Positions 26,661 through 34,674 of a DNA stretch of 64,000 bases are shown here, in pieces; the stretch's first letter is position 1; every line of letters begins with the position of its first letter. The DNA comes from an uncultured Holophaga sp. Its GTDB lineage: Bacteria; Acidobacteriota; Holophagae; Holophagales; Holophagaceae. The notes under the pieces are model-generated. The model was not told the origin of the DNA and searched no databases. It saw only the letters and a program-made list of their open reading frames with translations. Position numbers and translations under genes: made by a program. The DNA is taken from the NCBI RefSeq assembly GCF_963677305.1, contig NZ_OY781925.1, forward strand, positions 1-64,000, in the 5' to 3' direction.

Positions 26661-27509
26661 ATGAGAATCGGCTACTATCCCGGGTGCTCCCTGCTGGGCT
26701 CCTCCAGGGAGTTCGACGAGTCCGTCCGCGCCGTCTGCGCGGCCATCGGCCTGGAGCTGGTGGAGATCCCAGACTGGAACTGCTGTGGCGCCAGCAGCGC
26801 CCACACCCTCAATCACGAGCTGAGCCTGGCCCTGCCCGCCAAGATCCTGGCCCAGGCCGAGGCCGCGGGCCTCACCGAGGTCCTGGCCCCCTGTGCCGCC
26901 TGCTACAGTCGCCTGGTGGGGGCCTACAGCGAGCTTGAGAGCCACCCCTCGGAGAAGGCCAAGGTGTCTGGGATCATCGAGATGCCCTACTCCGGCAAGG
27001 TCAGGGTCCTGAATGTCCTCCAGGTGCTGGAGCGCTTCAAGGACGTGATCCGGGAGAAGGCCGTCCAGCCCTTCGCCCACAAGGTGGCCTGCTACTACGG
27101 CTGCCTTCTGGTGCGCCCCCCCAAGGTGGTGCAGTTCGACCTGACCGAGGACCCTCAGATCATGGACAAGCTCGCCGCCTGTGCCGGGGCCACCCCCATC
27201 GACTGGGCCTTCAAGACCGAATGCTGCGGGGCGGCCTTCTCCGTGACCCGCACGGATCTGGTGGCCAAGATGTGTGGGCGCATCCTGAATGATGCGGTGA
27301 AGCGCGAGGCGGAGGCCATCGTGGTGGCCTGTCCCATGTGCCACAGCAACCTCGACATGCGGCGCCCCGAGACCAACGCTGCCCTGGGCGCGGATCACCA
27401 GACCCCGGTGCTCTTCCTGACCCAGGTGCTGGGTCTCGCCATGGGCCTCGAGCCCACCCAGCTCGGCCTGCAGCGGCACATGGTGCCCGTGGCCTTCAAG
27501 AACGCGTAG
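26661..27509 (+). CDS. hdrB: Heterodisulfide reductase-like subunit B
   Basis: A 282-residue CCG-domain protein. Two cysteine-rich CCG motifs, WNCCGASSAH...CAACYSR and ECCGAAFS...CPMCHSN, would bind the two non-cubane [4Fe-4S] clusters that reduce the disulfide. In organisms without methanogenesis the disulfide acceptor is not CoM-S-S-CoB; a DsrC-like protein disulfide is the usual proposal for Flx-Hdr. The ATG at 26661 follows AGGGG; GTG at 26655 is the alternative and overlaps the hdrC stop. Confidence 0.92.
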   Translation: MRIGYYPGCSLLGSSREFDESVRAVCAAIGLELVEIPDWNCCGASSAHTLNHELSLALPAKILAQAEAAGLTEVLAPCAACYSRLVGAYSELESHPSEKAKVSGIIEMPYSGKVRVLNVLQVLERFKDVIREKAVQPFAHKVACYYGCLLVRPPKVVQFDLTEDPQIMDKLAACAGATPIDWAFKTECCGAAFSVTRTDLVAKMCGRILNDAVKREAEAIVVACPMCHSNLDMRRPETNAALGADHQTPVLFLTQVLGLAMGLEPTQLGLQRHMVPVAFKNA

Positions 27510-27517
27510 GAGCGGAC

Positions 27518-29509
27518 ATGGCACGTATCGGCGTCTTCACCTGCCATTGCGGCGAGAACATTGCGGGAACCGTGGACTGCGCCAAGGTGGCCGAGCTCAC
27601 CAAGGACATCTCCGGCGTGGTTCACAGCGTGGACTACAAATACATGTGCTCGGACCCCGGACAGACCCTCATCAAGGAAGCCATCAAGGAACACAACCTC
27701 GATGGCATCGTGGTGGCGGCCTGCTCCCCCCGCATGCATGAGCCCACCTTCCGCAAGGCCGCCGCCGAGGCGGGGATCAACCCCTACCTCTGTGAGATGG
27801 CCAACCTCCGGGAGCACTGTTCCTGGGTGCACGAGAAGGGCGAGTCCACCACCGCCAAGGCGGCAGACCTCGTCCGGCTCATGGTGGAAAAGGTCAAACA
27901 CGACACCCCCCTGAACCCCATCAAGGTCCCCGTCACCAAGACGGCCATGGTGGTGGGCGGCGGCGTGGCGGGCATCCAGGTAGCCCTGGACATCGCCAAC
28001 AGCGGCCACCAGGTGGTGCTGGTGGAGAAGTCCCCCTCCATCGGCGGGCACATGAGCCAGCTCTCCGAAACCTTCCCCACCCTGGACTGTTCCCAGTGCA
28101 TCCTGACCCCCCGCATGGTGGAGGCCGCCCAGCACCCCAACATCAAGCTGATGACCTACAGCGAGGTGGAGAAGGTCGACGGCTTCATCGGCAACTTCAA
28201 GGTCACCGTGCGCAAGAAGGCCAAGAAGCTGGATGAGAAGCTCTGCACCGGCTGCGGGCTCTGCGTCACCAAGTGCCCCAACAAGAAGATCCCCGACGAG
28301 TTCAACGAAGGCCTGGCCTTCCGCCCGGCCATCTATGTGCCTTTCCCCCAGGCGGTGCCCAACAAGCCCACCATCGACACTGCCAACTGCACCTACTTCA
28401 AGACCGGAAAGTGCGGTGTCTGTTCCAAGGTCTGTCCCACCGGCGCCATCCGCTACGACCAGGAGGATGAGCTCATCACGATGGACATCGGCGCCATCGT
28501 CATGGCCACAGGCTTCAAGCTCATGAAGACGGACAAGTTCCCCGAATACGGCTACGGCAAGCACAAGGACATCATCGACGGCATGCAGTTCGAGCGCCTG
28601 GCCTCCGCCTCCGGCCCCACCGCCGGCGCCATCAAGCGCCCCAGCGATGGCAAGGAGCCCGAGACCGTGGTCTTCATCGCCTGCTCGGGATCGCGCGACC
28701 GCTCCAAGGGCGTGCCCTACTGCTCCAAGATCTGCTGCATGTATACGGCCAAGCACGCCATGCTCTACCAGCACAAGGTGCACCACGGGAAGGCCTACGT
28801 CTTCTACATGGACATCAGGGCGGCGGGCAAGAACTACGACGAGTTCACCCGCCGGGCCATCGAGGAGGATGGAGCCAAGTACATCCGCGGGCGCGTCTCC
28901 CGGATCTACGAGGAGGACGGCAAGCTCATCGTGAAGGGCGCCGACACCCTCATGAACGGCGAGCCCGTGGAGATCAAGGCCGACATGGTGGTGCTGGCCA
29001 CCGCCGTCCAGGCCCAGGACCGCTCCGAGGAGCTGGCCCAGACCCTCCACATCAGCTATGACGAGTACGGCTTCTTCGCTGAGGCCCACCCCAAGCTGCG
29101 CCCGGTGGAAACCAACACCGCCGGCATCTTCCTGGCCGGAGCCTGCCAGTCGCCCCGGGACATCCCCGAGACCGTGGCCCAGGCCAGCGGCGCGGCGGCC
29201 AAGGTGGCGGCCCTCTTCAGCCAGAGCGAGCTGACCCGCGAGCCCATCGTGGCCGTGGTCAACCGCCAGGCCCCGCCCCTCTTCAGCACCTGCACCGGCT
29301 GCTTCCTCTGCCAGAGCGCCTGCCCCTATCAGGCCATCGAGTCCGAGGAGATCAAGGACCGCTCGGGCAAGGTCCTCAAGACCGTGGCCAAGGTCAACCC
29401 CGGCCTCTGCCAGGGCTGCGGCACCTGCGTCGCCCTCTGCCGCACCAAGGCCATCGACCTGGCGGGCTTCAGCAACGAGCAGCTCTTCGCTGAGCTCATG
29501 ACCCTCTAA
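27518..29509 (+). CDS. hdrA: Heterodisulfide reductase-like subunit A (bifurcating flavoprotein)
   Basis: A 663-residue HdrA. It has an N-terminal domain with FTCHCGENIAG, then a thioredoxin-reductase-like FAD domain with the VVGGGVAGIQVALDIA Rossmann motif and SIGGHMSQLSETFPTLDCSQC. An inserted ferredoxin domain follows (CTGCGLCVTKCPNKKIP and CGVCSKVCPTGAI), and a C-terminal two-cluster ferredoxin (CTGCFLCQSACPYQAI and CQGCGTCVALCRTKAID). This is the complete form, with all electron-transfer parts of the bifurcating flavin subunit. It starts at ATG 27518 after AGGAG. It would split electrons from FlxABCD to ferredoxin and to HdrBC. Confidence 0.94.
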   Translation: MARIGVFTCHCGENIAGTVDCAKVAELTKDISGVVHSVDYKYMCSDPGQTLIKEAIKEHNLDGIVVAACSPRMHEPTFRKAAAEAGINPYLCEMANLREHCSWVHEKGESTTAKAADLVRLMVEKVKHDTPLNPIKVPVTKTAMVVGGGVAGIQVALDIANSGHQVVLVEKSPSIGGHMSQLSETFPTLDCSQCILTPRMVEAAQHPNIKLMTYSEVEKVDGFIGNFKVTVRKKAKKLDEKLCTGCGLCVTKCPNKKIPDEFNEGLAFRPAIYVPFPQAVPNKPTIDTANCTYFKTGKCGVCSKVCPTGAIRYDQEDELITMDIGAIVMATGFKLMKTDKFPEYGYGKHKDIIDGMQFERLASASGPTAGAIKRPSDGKEPETVVFIACSGSRDRSKGVPYCSKICCMYTAKHAMLYQHKVHHGKAYVFYMDIRAAGKNYDEFTRRAIEEDGAKYIRGRVSRIYEEDGKLIVKGADTLMNGEPVEIKADMVVLATAVQAQDRSEELAQTLHISYDEYGFFAEAHPKLRPVETNTAGIFLAGACQSPRDIPETVAQASGAAAKVAALFSQSELTREPIVAVVNRQAPPLFSTCTGCFLCQSACPYQAIESEEIKDRSGKVLKTVAKVNPGLCQGCGTCVALCRTKAIDLAGFSNEQLFAELMTL

Positions 29510-29522
29510 GGCGGAGCGAGAC

Positions 29523-29960
29523 ATGTCCGAACAGTTCGAACCCAAGATCACCGCCTTTGTCTGCAACTGGTGCACCTACGCCGGCGCGGACCTCACGGGC
29601 ACCAGCCGCATCAAATACCAGCCCAACGTCCGTGTGCTGCGGGTGCCCTGCACCGGTCGCATCGACTTCATGCTCGTCATGAAGGCCTTCGAAAGGGGCG
29701 CTGACGGGGTCATGATCAGCGGCTGCCACCCCAATGACTGTCACTACACCTCGGGGAACTACCACGCCCGCCGCCGCTGGATGGTCTTCCGGGACCTGAT
29801 GGACTTCATGGGCATCGACACCGAGCGGGTCACCTTCTCCTGGGTCTCCGCCGCCGAAGGCGCCAAGTGGGGCGCCCTCGTCAACGAAGTGACCGACAAG
29901 GTCCGGGCCCTGGGCCCCTACACCGACCAGCAGCAGCTCGCCGGCGTCGGCGTGGAATAG
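29523..29960 (+). CDS. flxD: FlxD/MvhD-like [2Fe-2S] electron carrier
   Basis: A 145-residue MvhD-family protein. Its motifs are FVCNWCTYAGADLTG at the start, LRVPCTGRIDFM, and GADGVMISGCHPNDCHYTSGNYHARRR; the cysteines hold a [2Fe-2S] cluster. The protein links the NADH-oxidising Flx part to HdrA, as MvhD links hydrogenase to HdrA in methanogens. It starts 13 bases after hdrA. Length is typical of the family. Confidence 0.9.
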   Translation: MSEQFEPKITAFVCNWCTYAGADLTGTSRIKYQPNVRVLRVPCTGRIDFMLVMKAFERGADGVMISGCHPNDCHYTSGNYHARRRWMVFRDLMDFMGIDTERVTFSWVSAAEGAKWGALVNEVTDKVRALGPYTDQQQLAGVGVE

Positions 29961-29970
29961 GAGGCCACCG

Positions 29971-30780
29971 GTGGAACCCATCATCCAGAAAGCCAAGGAA
30001 CTTCTTGAGAGCGGGGCCGTCCAGGGCATCCTGGGCCATGCCCAGGGCACCGGCGACACCCGCCGCCCCCACTTCGCCACCACCCCGGCCCAGGCGGACA
30101 AGCTGGTGACCGACGGGGACTGTCCCACCAACCTGGCCAACCTGCTCATGAAGCACGAGGTCAAGCACCTGGGCAAGCTGGCCATCATCGCCCAGAAGCC
30201 CTCCATCCTGCGGAGCCTCCTGCAGCTCAAGGCCGAGCGCCAGGTCCAGGAGGACAGCTATATCGCCCTGGTCCCCGACAAGGAGGGCAGCGGATTCCAG
30301 GAACTCGGCACCATCCAGGCCATGGAGAGCTACCTGGCGGAAATCCCCCGCAAGGTCCCCAAGAAGGACCAGGCCATGATGGACAAGCTCATGGCCATGA
30401 GCCGCAGTGAGCGCTTCGCCTTCTGGAAGCAGGAGCTCTCCCGCTGCATCAAGTGCTACGCCTGCCGGAACTCCTGCCCCATGTGCTACTGCGAGCGCTG
30501 CACCATGGACTGCAACCGGCCCCAGTGGGTGCCGGTCCCCAGCCACGCCGTGGGCAACCAGGAATACCACCTGGTCCGCGCCATGCACCTGGCCGGTCGC
30601 TGTGTGGAGTGCGGCGAGTGCGGACGGGCCTGTCCCGTGGGCATCCCCGTACACCTGCTCACCATCTTCGGCGAGGAGAGCGTACGCAGGCAGTTCGGCC
30701 AGGGGGGCGGTGCCAGCTCGACCCTCGACTTCGCCCTGTCCACCTTCCGTCCCGACGACCAAGAATCCTTCATCCGGTAG
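29971..30780 (+). CDS. flxC: FlxC-like iron-sulfur protein
   Basis: A 269-residue cytoplasmic protein. The N-terminal half is helical without cysteines apart from Cys51. Cysteine-rich motifs lie in the second half: CIKCYACRNSCPMCYCERCTMDC and CVECGECGRACPVGIP, giving at least two [4Fe-4S] sites plus extra cysteines. Start is GTG 29971 with a perfect AGGAGG six bases upstream. It corresponds by order and content to FlxC of the flxABCD-hdrABC clusters known from sulfate reducers. It probably bridges FlxB to FlxD. Confidence 0.85.
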   Translation: MEPIIQKAKELLESGAVQGILGHAQGTGDTRRPHFATTPAQADKLVTDGDCPTNLANLLMKHEVKHLGKLAIIAQKPSILRSLLQLKAERQVQEDSYIALVPDKEGSGFQELGTIQAMESYLAEIPRKVPKKDQAMMDKLMAMSRSERFAFWKQELSRCIKCYACRNSCPMCYCERCTMDCNRPQWVPVPSHAVGNQEYHLVRAMHLAGRCVECGECGRACPVGIPVHLLTIFGEESVRRQFGQGGGASSTLDFALSTFRPDDQESFIR

Positions 30781-30786
30781 GTCCCC

Positions 30787-31797
30787 ATGGCTGAACGATA
30801 CACCCTCCCTTCAGACGCCCTGGCCACCCTCTTCGGGGCCCTGGCCCAGGATGGCCGCCGGATCCTGGCCCCCACCGACAAGGACGGGCGCACGGAGCTG
30901 AACCCCGTGACCCGTCCCGAGGAGGTGGCCCAGGACTACCTCCAGACCATTCTCTCCGCCAAGGAGACGGTCTTCCCCAAGGTGGAGCGCCTCCTCTCCT
31001 ACACCCTCGAAGGCAAGCAGGTGAACCTCAAGGACGCCGAGCCCCACGCGGTGCCCACGGTGCTCTTCGGCGTGCGCCCCTGTGAGGCCGCGGCCTTCAA
31101 GGCCCTGGATGCCGTCTTCAACTGGGACACCCGGGATCGCTTCTTCAATGCCCGCCTGGAGCAGCTCGCCGTCATCGGCGTGAGCTGCCTGAAGGCCGAT
31201 GAGGCCTGTTTCTGCACCAGTGCGGGCGGTGGTCCCGGGGACACCCAGGGCTCCGACATCCTGCTGACGCCCATGCCCGGCGGCTACCTGGCCGAGGTGC
31301 TCACACCCAAGGGGGAGGCCATCAAGGCCCTCTGCCCCCAGGTCTTCCAGGCTGACGGCAGCGCCGACAAGGAGGCCGTCCTGGCCAAGGTCGAGAAGGC
31401 CTTCGACCGTGAAGCCCTCACGGCCAAGCTGCCGGGCCTCTTCGAGAACCCCCTCTGGAAGGCCCAGTCCCTGCGCTGCCAGGGCTGTGGCGCCTGCGCC
31501 TTCGTCTGCCCCACCTGCGTCTGCTTCGACATCCAGGAAGAGGCGGACACCAAGAAGGGCGAGCGCCTGCGCCTCTGGGACTCCTGCGGCTTCGGGCTCT
31601 TCACCCTCCACGCCTCGGGGCACAACCCCCGGGAGGTCCAGAGCGCCCGGTGGCGCCAGCGGATCTACCACAAGTTCTCCTACTACCCCGAACGCTACCA
31701 GCAGTACGGCTGCGTGGGCTGCGGCAAGTGCACCCGGGCCTGCCCGGTGGACATGAACCTGAAGGAACACCTCGTCGAAGCTGCACAGGCGCAGTAG
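30787..31797 (+). CDS. flxB: FlxB-like 4Fe-4S dicluster protein (AsrA family)
   Basis: A 336-residue protein resembling AsrA and hydrogenase/sulfite-reductase beta subunits. Its motifs are VLFGVRPCEAAAFKALD, EACFCTSAGGGPGD, and two ferredoxin-type sets, CQGCGACAFVCPTCVCFD and CVGCGKCTRACPVDMN, near the C-terminus. It would carry electrons from FlxA to FlxC. Start ATG 30787 is 6 bases after flxC. A 152-base gap with a hairpin separates it from flxA, the only large gap in the operon. Confidence 0.88.
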   Translation: MAERYTLPSDALATLFGALAQDGRRILAPTDKDGRTELNPVTRPEEVAQDYLQTILSAKETVFPKVERLLSYTLEGKQVNLKDAEPHAVPTVLFGVRPCEAAAFKALDAVFNWDTRDRFFNARLEQLAVIGVSCLKADEACFCTSAGGGPGDTQGSDILLTPMPGGYLAEVLTPKGEAIKALCPQVFQADGSADKEAVLAKVEKAFDREALTAKLPGLFENPLWKAQSLRCQGCGACAFVCPTCVCFDIQEEADTKKGERLRLWDSCGFGLFTLHASGHNPREVQSARWRQRIYHKFSYYPERYQQYGCVGCGKCTRACPVDMNLKEHLVEAAQAQ

Positions 31798-31816
31798 CGC
31801 CCGCGCAGCTTCGAAA

Positions 31817-31834
31817 GGGTCCGCACGCGGACCC
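31817..31834. promoter_or_regulatory. GC-rich hairpin in the flxB-flxA gap
   Basis: GGGTCCGC (31817-31824) and GCGGACCC (31827-31834) are perfectly complementary with two bases between them. In practice it would be a seven-base stem with a CACG loop. No T-run follows, so termination is uncertain; it may protect mRNA ends or tune flxA expression. Confidence 0.4.
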
Positions 31835-31949
31835 GAGTCAGCGCCGTTTGCATCCCAAGTCGCCCCCGGCCCCAAGGGCCGGAAAGCCAAGAGAAATGAC
31901 CCGTTGACGCCCTCCAGGCGGATGACGGAACTGGTCCCGGGAGTTCCCC

Positions 31950-32798
31950 ATGTGCGCCTGTGAAGACAAGAACATCTACCTCCCCTACCTCATGCGGATC
32001 GCCCAGATCACCCAGGAGGCCCCCGGGGTGAGGACCTACCGTCTGGAGTTCCAGAACGAGGAAGAGGGCAAGGCCTTTGAGTTCAAGACCGGCCAGTTCG
32101 GCCTCTACTCGGCCTTCGGCGCCGGGGAGAGCACCTTCTGCATCGCCTCCAGCCCCACCCGCAAGGGCTACATCGAGTGCACCTTCCGCGAAACCGGCCG
32201 GGTCACCAGCGCCCTGGCGGACAAGGAGGTCGGCGACACCATCGGCTTCCGCGGCCCCTACGGCAACGTCTTCCCCCTGGATCAGTGGAAGGGCAAGAAC
32301 CTGGTCTTCATTGCCGGCGGCATCGCCCTGCCGCCCCTGCGCAGCGTCATCTGGAACTGCCTGGACCTGCGGGAGAACTTCAAGGACATCACCGTGGTCT
32401 ACGGCGCCCGCTCCGTCAAGGATCTGGTCTACAAGCACGAGCTCAAGGAGTGGGAGGAGCGCAGCGACATCAACCTGGTCTGCACCGTGGACCCCGGCGG
32501 CGAGACCCCCGACTGGAGCGGCAAGGTGGGCTTCATCCCCACCGTAGTCGAGGGCCTGGGCCTCAGCGCTGAGAACACCGTGGCCATCGTCTGCGGCCCC
32601 CCCATCATGATCAAGCTGACCCTCCCGGTGTTGCAGAAGCTGGGCTTCCCCCCCGAGAACACCTACACCACCCTGGAGAACCGCATGAAGTGCGGTCTGG
32701 GCAAGTGCGGGCGCTGCAACACGGGCTCGAGCTACGTCTGCAAGGACGGCCCCGTCTACACCCTGGCCCAGCTCAACGGGCTGCCGGCGGAGTACTGA
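31950..32798 (+). CDS. flxA: FlxA-like FAD/NAD(P)-binding oxidoreductase with [2Fe-2S] site (AsrB/PyrK family)
   Basis: A 282-residue flavoprotein of the ferredoxin-NADP reductase superfamily. It shows the FAD part (TFCIASSP and the GRVTSALADK region), NAD-binding FIAGGIALPPLRSVIW, a Rossmann-like VAIVCGPPIMIK, and a C-terminal [2Fe-2S] ligand set Cys248, Cys253, Cys256 and Cys264. It would oxidise NADH and feed electrons to FlxB. ATG 31950 follows GGGAG ten bases upstream. It ends the operon and is the NADH entry point of the Flx-Hdr complex. Confidence 0.9.
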   Translation: MCACEDKNIYLPYLMRIAQITQEAPGVRTYRLEFQNEEEGKAFEFKTGQFGLYSAFGAGESTFCIASSPTRKGYIECTFRETGRVTSALADKEVGDTIGFRGPYGNVFPLDQWKGKNLVFIAGGIALPPLRSVIWNCLDLRENFKDITVVYGARSVKDLVYKHELKEWEERSDINLVCTVDPGGETPDWSGKVGFIPTVVEGLGLSAENTVAIVCGPPIMIKLTLPVLQKLGFPPENTYTTLENRMKCGLGKCGRCNTGSSYVCKDGPVYTLAQLNGLPAEY

Positions 32799-32822
32799 AC
32801 CGGAACCAGCTGCCCACCGCCT

Positions 32823-33815
32823 TCAGGGGGCCTGGAAGCGGTAGGTGCCTGAAAGCATCGGCAGGGTCCCCACCTCCAGCAGCCCGGGGTCGCCGACCCC
32901 CCGCAGGAGCTCCAGGTAGCCCTCCAGGATGTGGGCCTCCTGCCCTGCCCGCAGCCGATGGGCCTCCTGCCCAAGGAAGGTGACGACCACATCCTCGGGA
33001 TCCAGGGGCCCTATCCCCTGGACATACGGAGTGACCTCCATGCAGTCGTAGTTCAGCTCCCGCAGACGGAGAAGCCCCAGCTCCTCAGGGCTCACCTCAA
33101 GCAGGTCCCCCGGGGTGCTGCCGGCAGGGTCGCGCACCAGATTGAGGAACACCGCGGAGACAGGCGTAGGACTCGAATCCACCCACACCGGTACCGTGAT
33201 GTCCCAGGCTCGCCGGTATCCGCGGAGGACCCCTGGCAGGAGGGGATAGGCTTCGAGGGGCCTGGCCAGGGTTCGGTGGAGGCTGGCCGGGAGGCGGAGG
33301 GAGCCGTAGCCGAAGATGAAGAGCCGACCCTGGCGCCCCTTCACCCGGTGGCACTTCACTTGCGCCACCATCCGCTCAAAGCGCTTGTAAAGCGTGAAGT
33401 CCCCGGTATGGGCACGGTAGCTGAAGATGAACTCCTCCAGCCGATCCCAGTGGCTTGTGATGAGAAAGTCGAAGTTGCGATAGAAGATGCGGCGGTCCAC
33501 CATGCCCTTCTCGAAGGCCACCGCCAGTTCCTGGAAGAGATTGAGGTAGGTCCGGACCTTGATGGCGAGCGCGATGTCCTTGGGGTCCCTGGAGGTCACC
33601 AGGCGGATGAGGGCGTCCCGCTGGGGATTCAGGGCCAGCCATTGCTCCACCTCGATACGCAGCTCCATCGAGTCCTTGTGGTTGAAGCGCTCGATATAGG
33701 CAAAGGCCCGGTTGCGGATGAAGTGGGCGTAGGTCTGCCGCGCCACGAGCAGCGCCGCCACCACCGTGACGAGGATGCCCGAAGCGTCCAGAATCGATGG
33801 GAGTTCCAGCAGCAT
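32823..33815 (-). CDS. DUF4760-like membrane domain fused to gamma-glutamylcyclotransferase-like domain
   Basis: A 330-residue protein with an unusual fusion. The first half (about 1-160) has one membrane segment (ILVTVVAALLVARQTYAHFI) and a helical region like DUF4760. The second half (about 165-330) begins FIFGYGSLRLPASL, the glycine-rich signature of gamma-glutamylcyclotransferase-like proteins, and carries RLRELNYDCMEV, where the Glu would be the catalytic base. Such enzymes release 5-oxoproline from gamma-glutamyl compounds. The substrate is unknown. It converges with flxA, 24 bases away. Confidence 0.6.
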   Translation of the reverse strand: MLLELPSILDASGILVTVVAALLVARQTYAHFIRNRAFAYIERFNHKDSMELRIEVEQWLALNPQRDALIRLVTSRDPKDIALAIKVRTYLNLFQELAVAFEKGMVDRRIFYRNFDFLITSHWDRLEEFIFSYRAHTGDFTLYKRFERMVAQVKCHRVKGRQGRLFIFGYGSLRLPASLHRTLARPLEAYPLLPGVLRGYRRAWDITVPVWVDSSPTPVSAVFLNLVRDPAGSTPGDLLEVSPEELGLLRLRELNYDCMEVTPYVQGIGPLDPEDVVVTFLGQEAHRLRAGQEAHILEGYLELLRGVGDPGLLEVGTLPMLSGTYRFQAP

Positions 33816-33881
33816 GTCCCAAGCCTCCTCAGACGGTCAGGCTCCAGTGTCCCAGAGCCATCCCCCCCAAGGGAGAGGCGA

Positions 33882-34529
33882 TCAGAAGTGCCAGTTCAGG
33901 CCAAGCTTGAGGGTGTCCATACGGGCCCGGACCTTGAAGCCCTCGTCGTCCAGCCCAGTGACGGAGCAGTTGAAGCCCTCGAAGTGATTGAACTCAGCCT
34001 TCCAGGACCAGGCCTCGTTGAGCTTCCGCTCGATTCCGCCCCCCAGCACCAAGCCAGCCTGACGGTCGTGGACCGTGAAGGCATCCTCAGGCGACTCGGC
34101 GGGATTGAATCGGTGCCGGATGTCCCCATAGCCCAAGCCGCCCTTGACGTAGAGGAGCGACTGCCCCCGCAGGATGCCGTAGCGCCCGGTGAGGGTGGCC
34201 AGGCCCGCGACACAGTCCTTGCGGGTCACCGAATAGCCCGTCGAACCGGTCTCCTGGGAGTTCTGGCCCAGGCCTGCCTCGTAGGTGAACTCCATCCCGA
34301 AGATCCCCTTCCCGTAGGTCCAATCCTGCCCAATGGAGACGCCGGCCAGGGTGACGAGGCCGTTGGTGTTACGGGTGCCGTAGTCCACATTGCCCGAGTC
34401 GGACTTCCAGAGGGTGGTGTTGAGCCCCGTAGAGAGGGAGAAGCCAGCATGGTAGCCGGTCCAGTCGGGCGTGGCGGCGGAGAGGCCGAGGGCGGAGAGA
34501 GCGATGAGCGGCAGGAGCTTCAGGGACAC
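33882..34529 (-). CDS. Outer-membrane beta-barrel protein
   Basis: A 215-residue protein with a signal peptide (LKLLPLIALSALGLSAA) followed by alternating hydrophobic/polar strands rich in Gly, Tyr and Asn. It has a C-terminal aromatic end (LKLGLNWHF), the BAM recognition pattern for beta-barrels of the OmpW/porin-like type. GTG 34529 was chosen because AGAGGT lies seven bases upstream and the signal peptide starts there. It shows this is a Gram-negative cell. Function is unassigned; small-molecule passage or adhesion are possible. Confidence 0.75.
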   Translation of the reverse strand: MSLKLLPLIALSALGLSAATPDWTGYHAGFSLSTGLNTTLWKSDSGNVDYGTRNTNGLVTLAGVSIGQDWTYGKGIFGMEFTYEAGLGQNSQETGSTGYSVTRKDCVAGLATLTGRYGILRGQSLLYVKGGLGYGDIRHRFNPAESPEDAFTVHDRQAGLVLGGGIERKLNEAWSWKAEFNHFEGFNCSVTGLDDEGFKVRARMDTLKLGLNWHF

Positions 34530-34674
34530 GGCGATACCTCTATGCAAGGCGGGCCTCGCGGATGGAGGGCCCATCTATAACCTTGTGACGGGAGCCTGCC
34601 ATCCGGTTCCACAGCTTCCCAAATGCCGGATTCCGTGGCCGAAATGCTCCTGCAGTCCTCCGGACGGACACAGC

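Noticed and set aside
27395..29575. A 726-codon open frame antisense to hdrA
   Set aside because: It is opposite a full-length, motif-rich HdrA; long antisense frames arise freely in GC-rich coding DNA. It has no domain and is Gly/His/Val-biased, as expected of a shadow.
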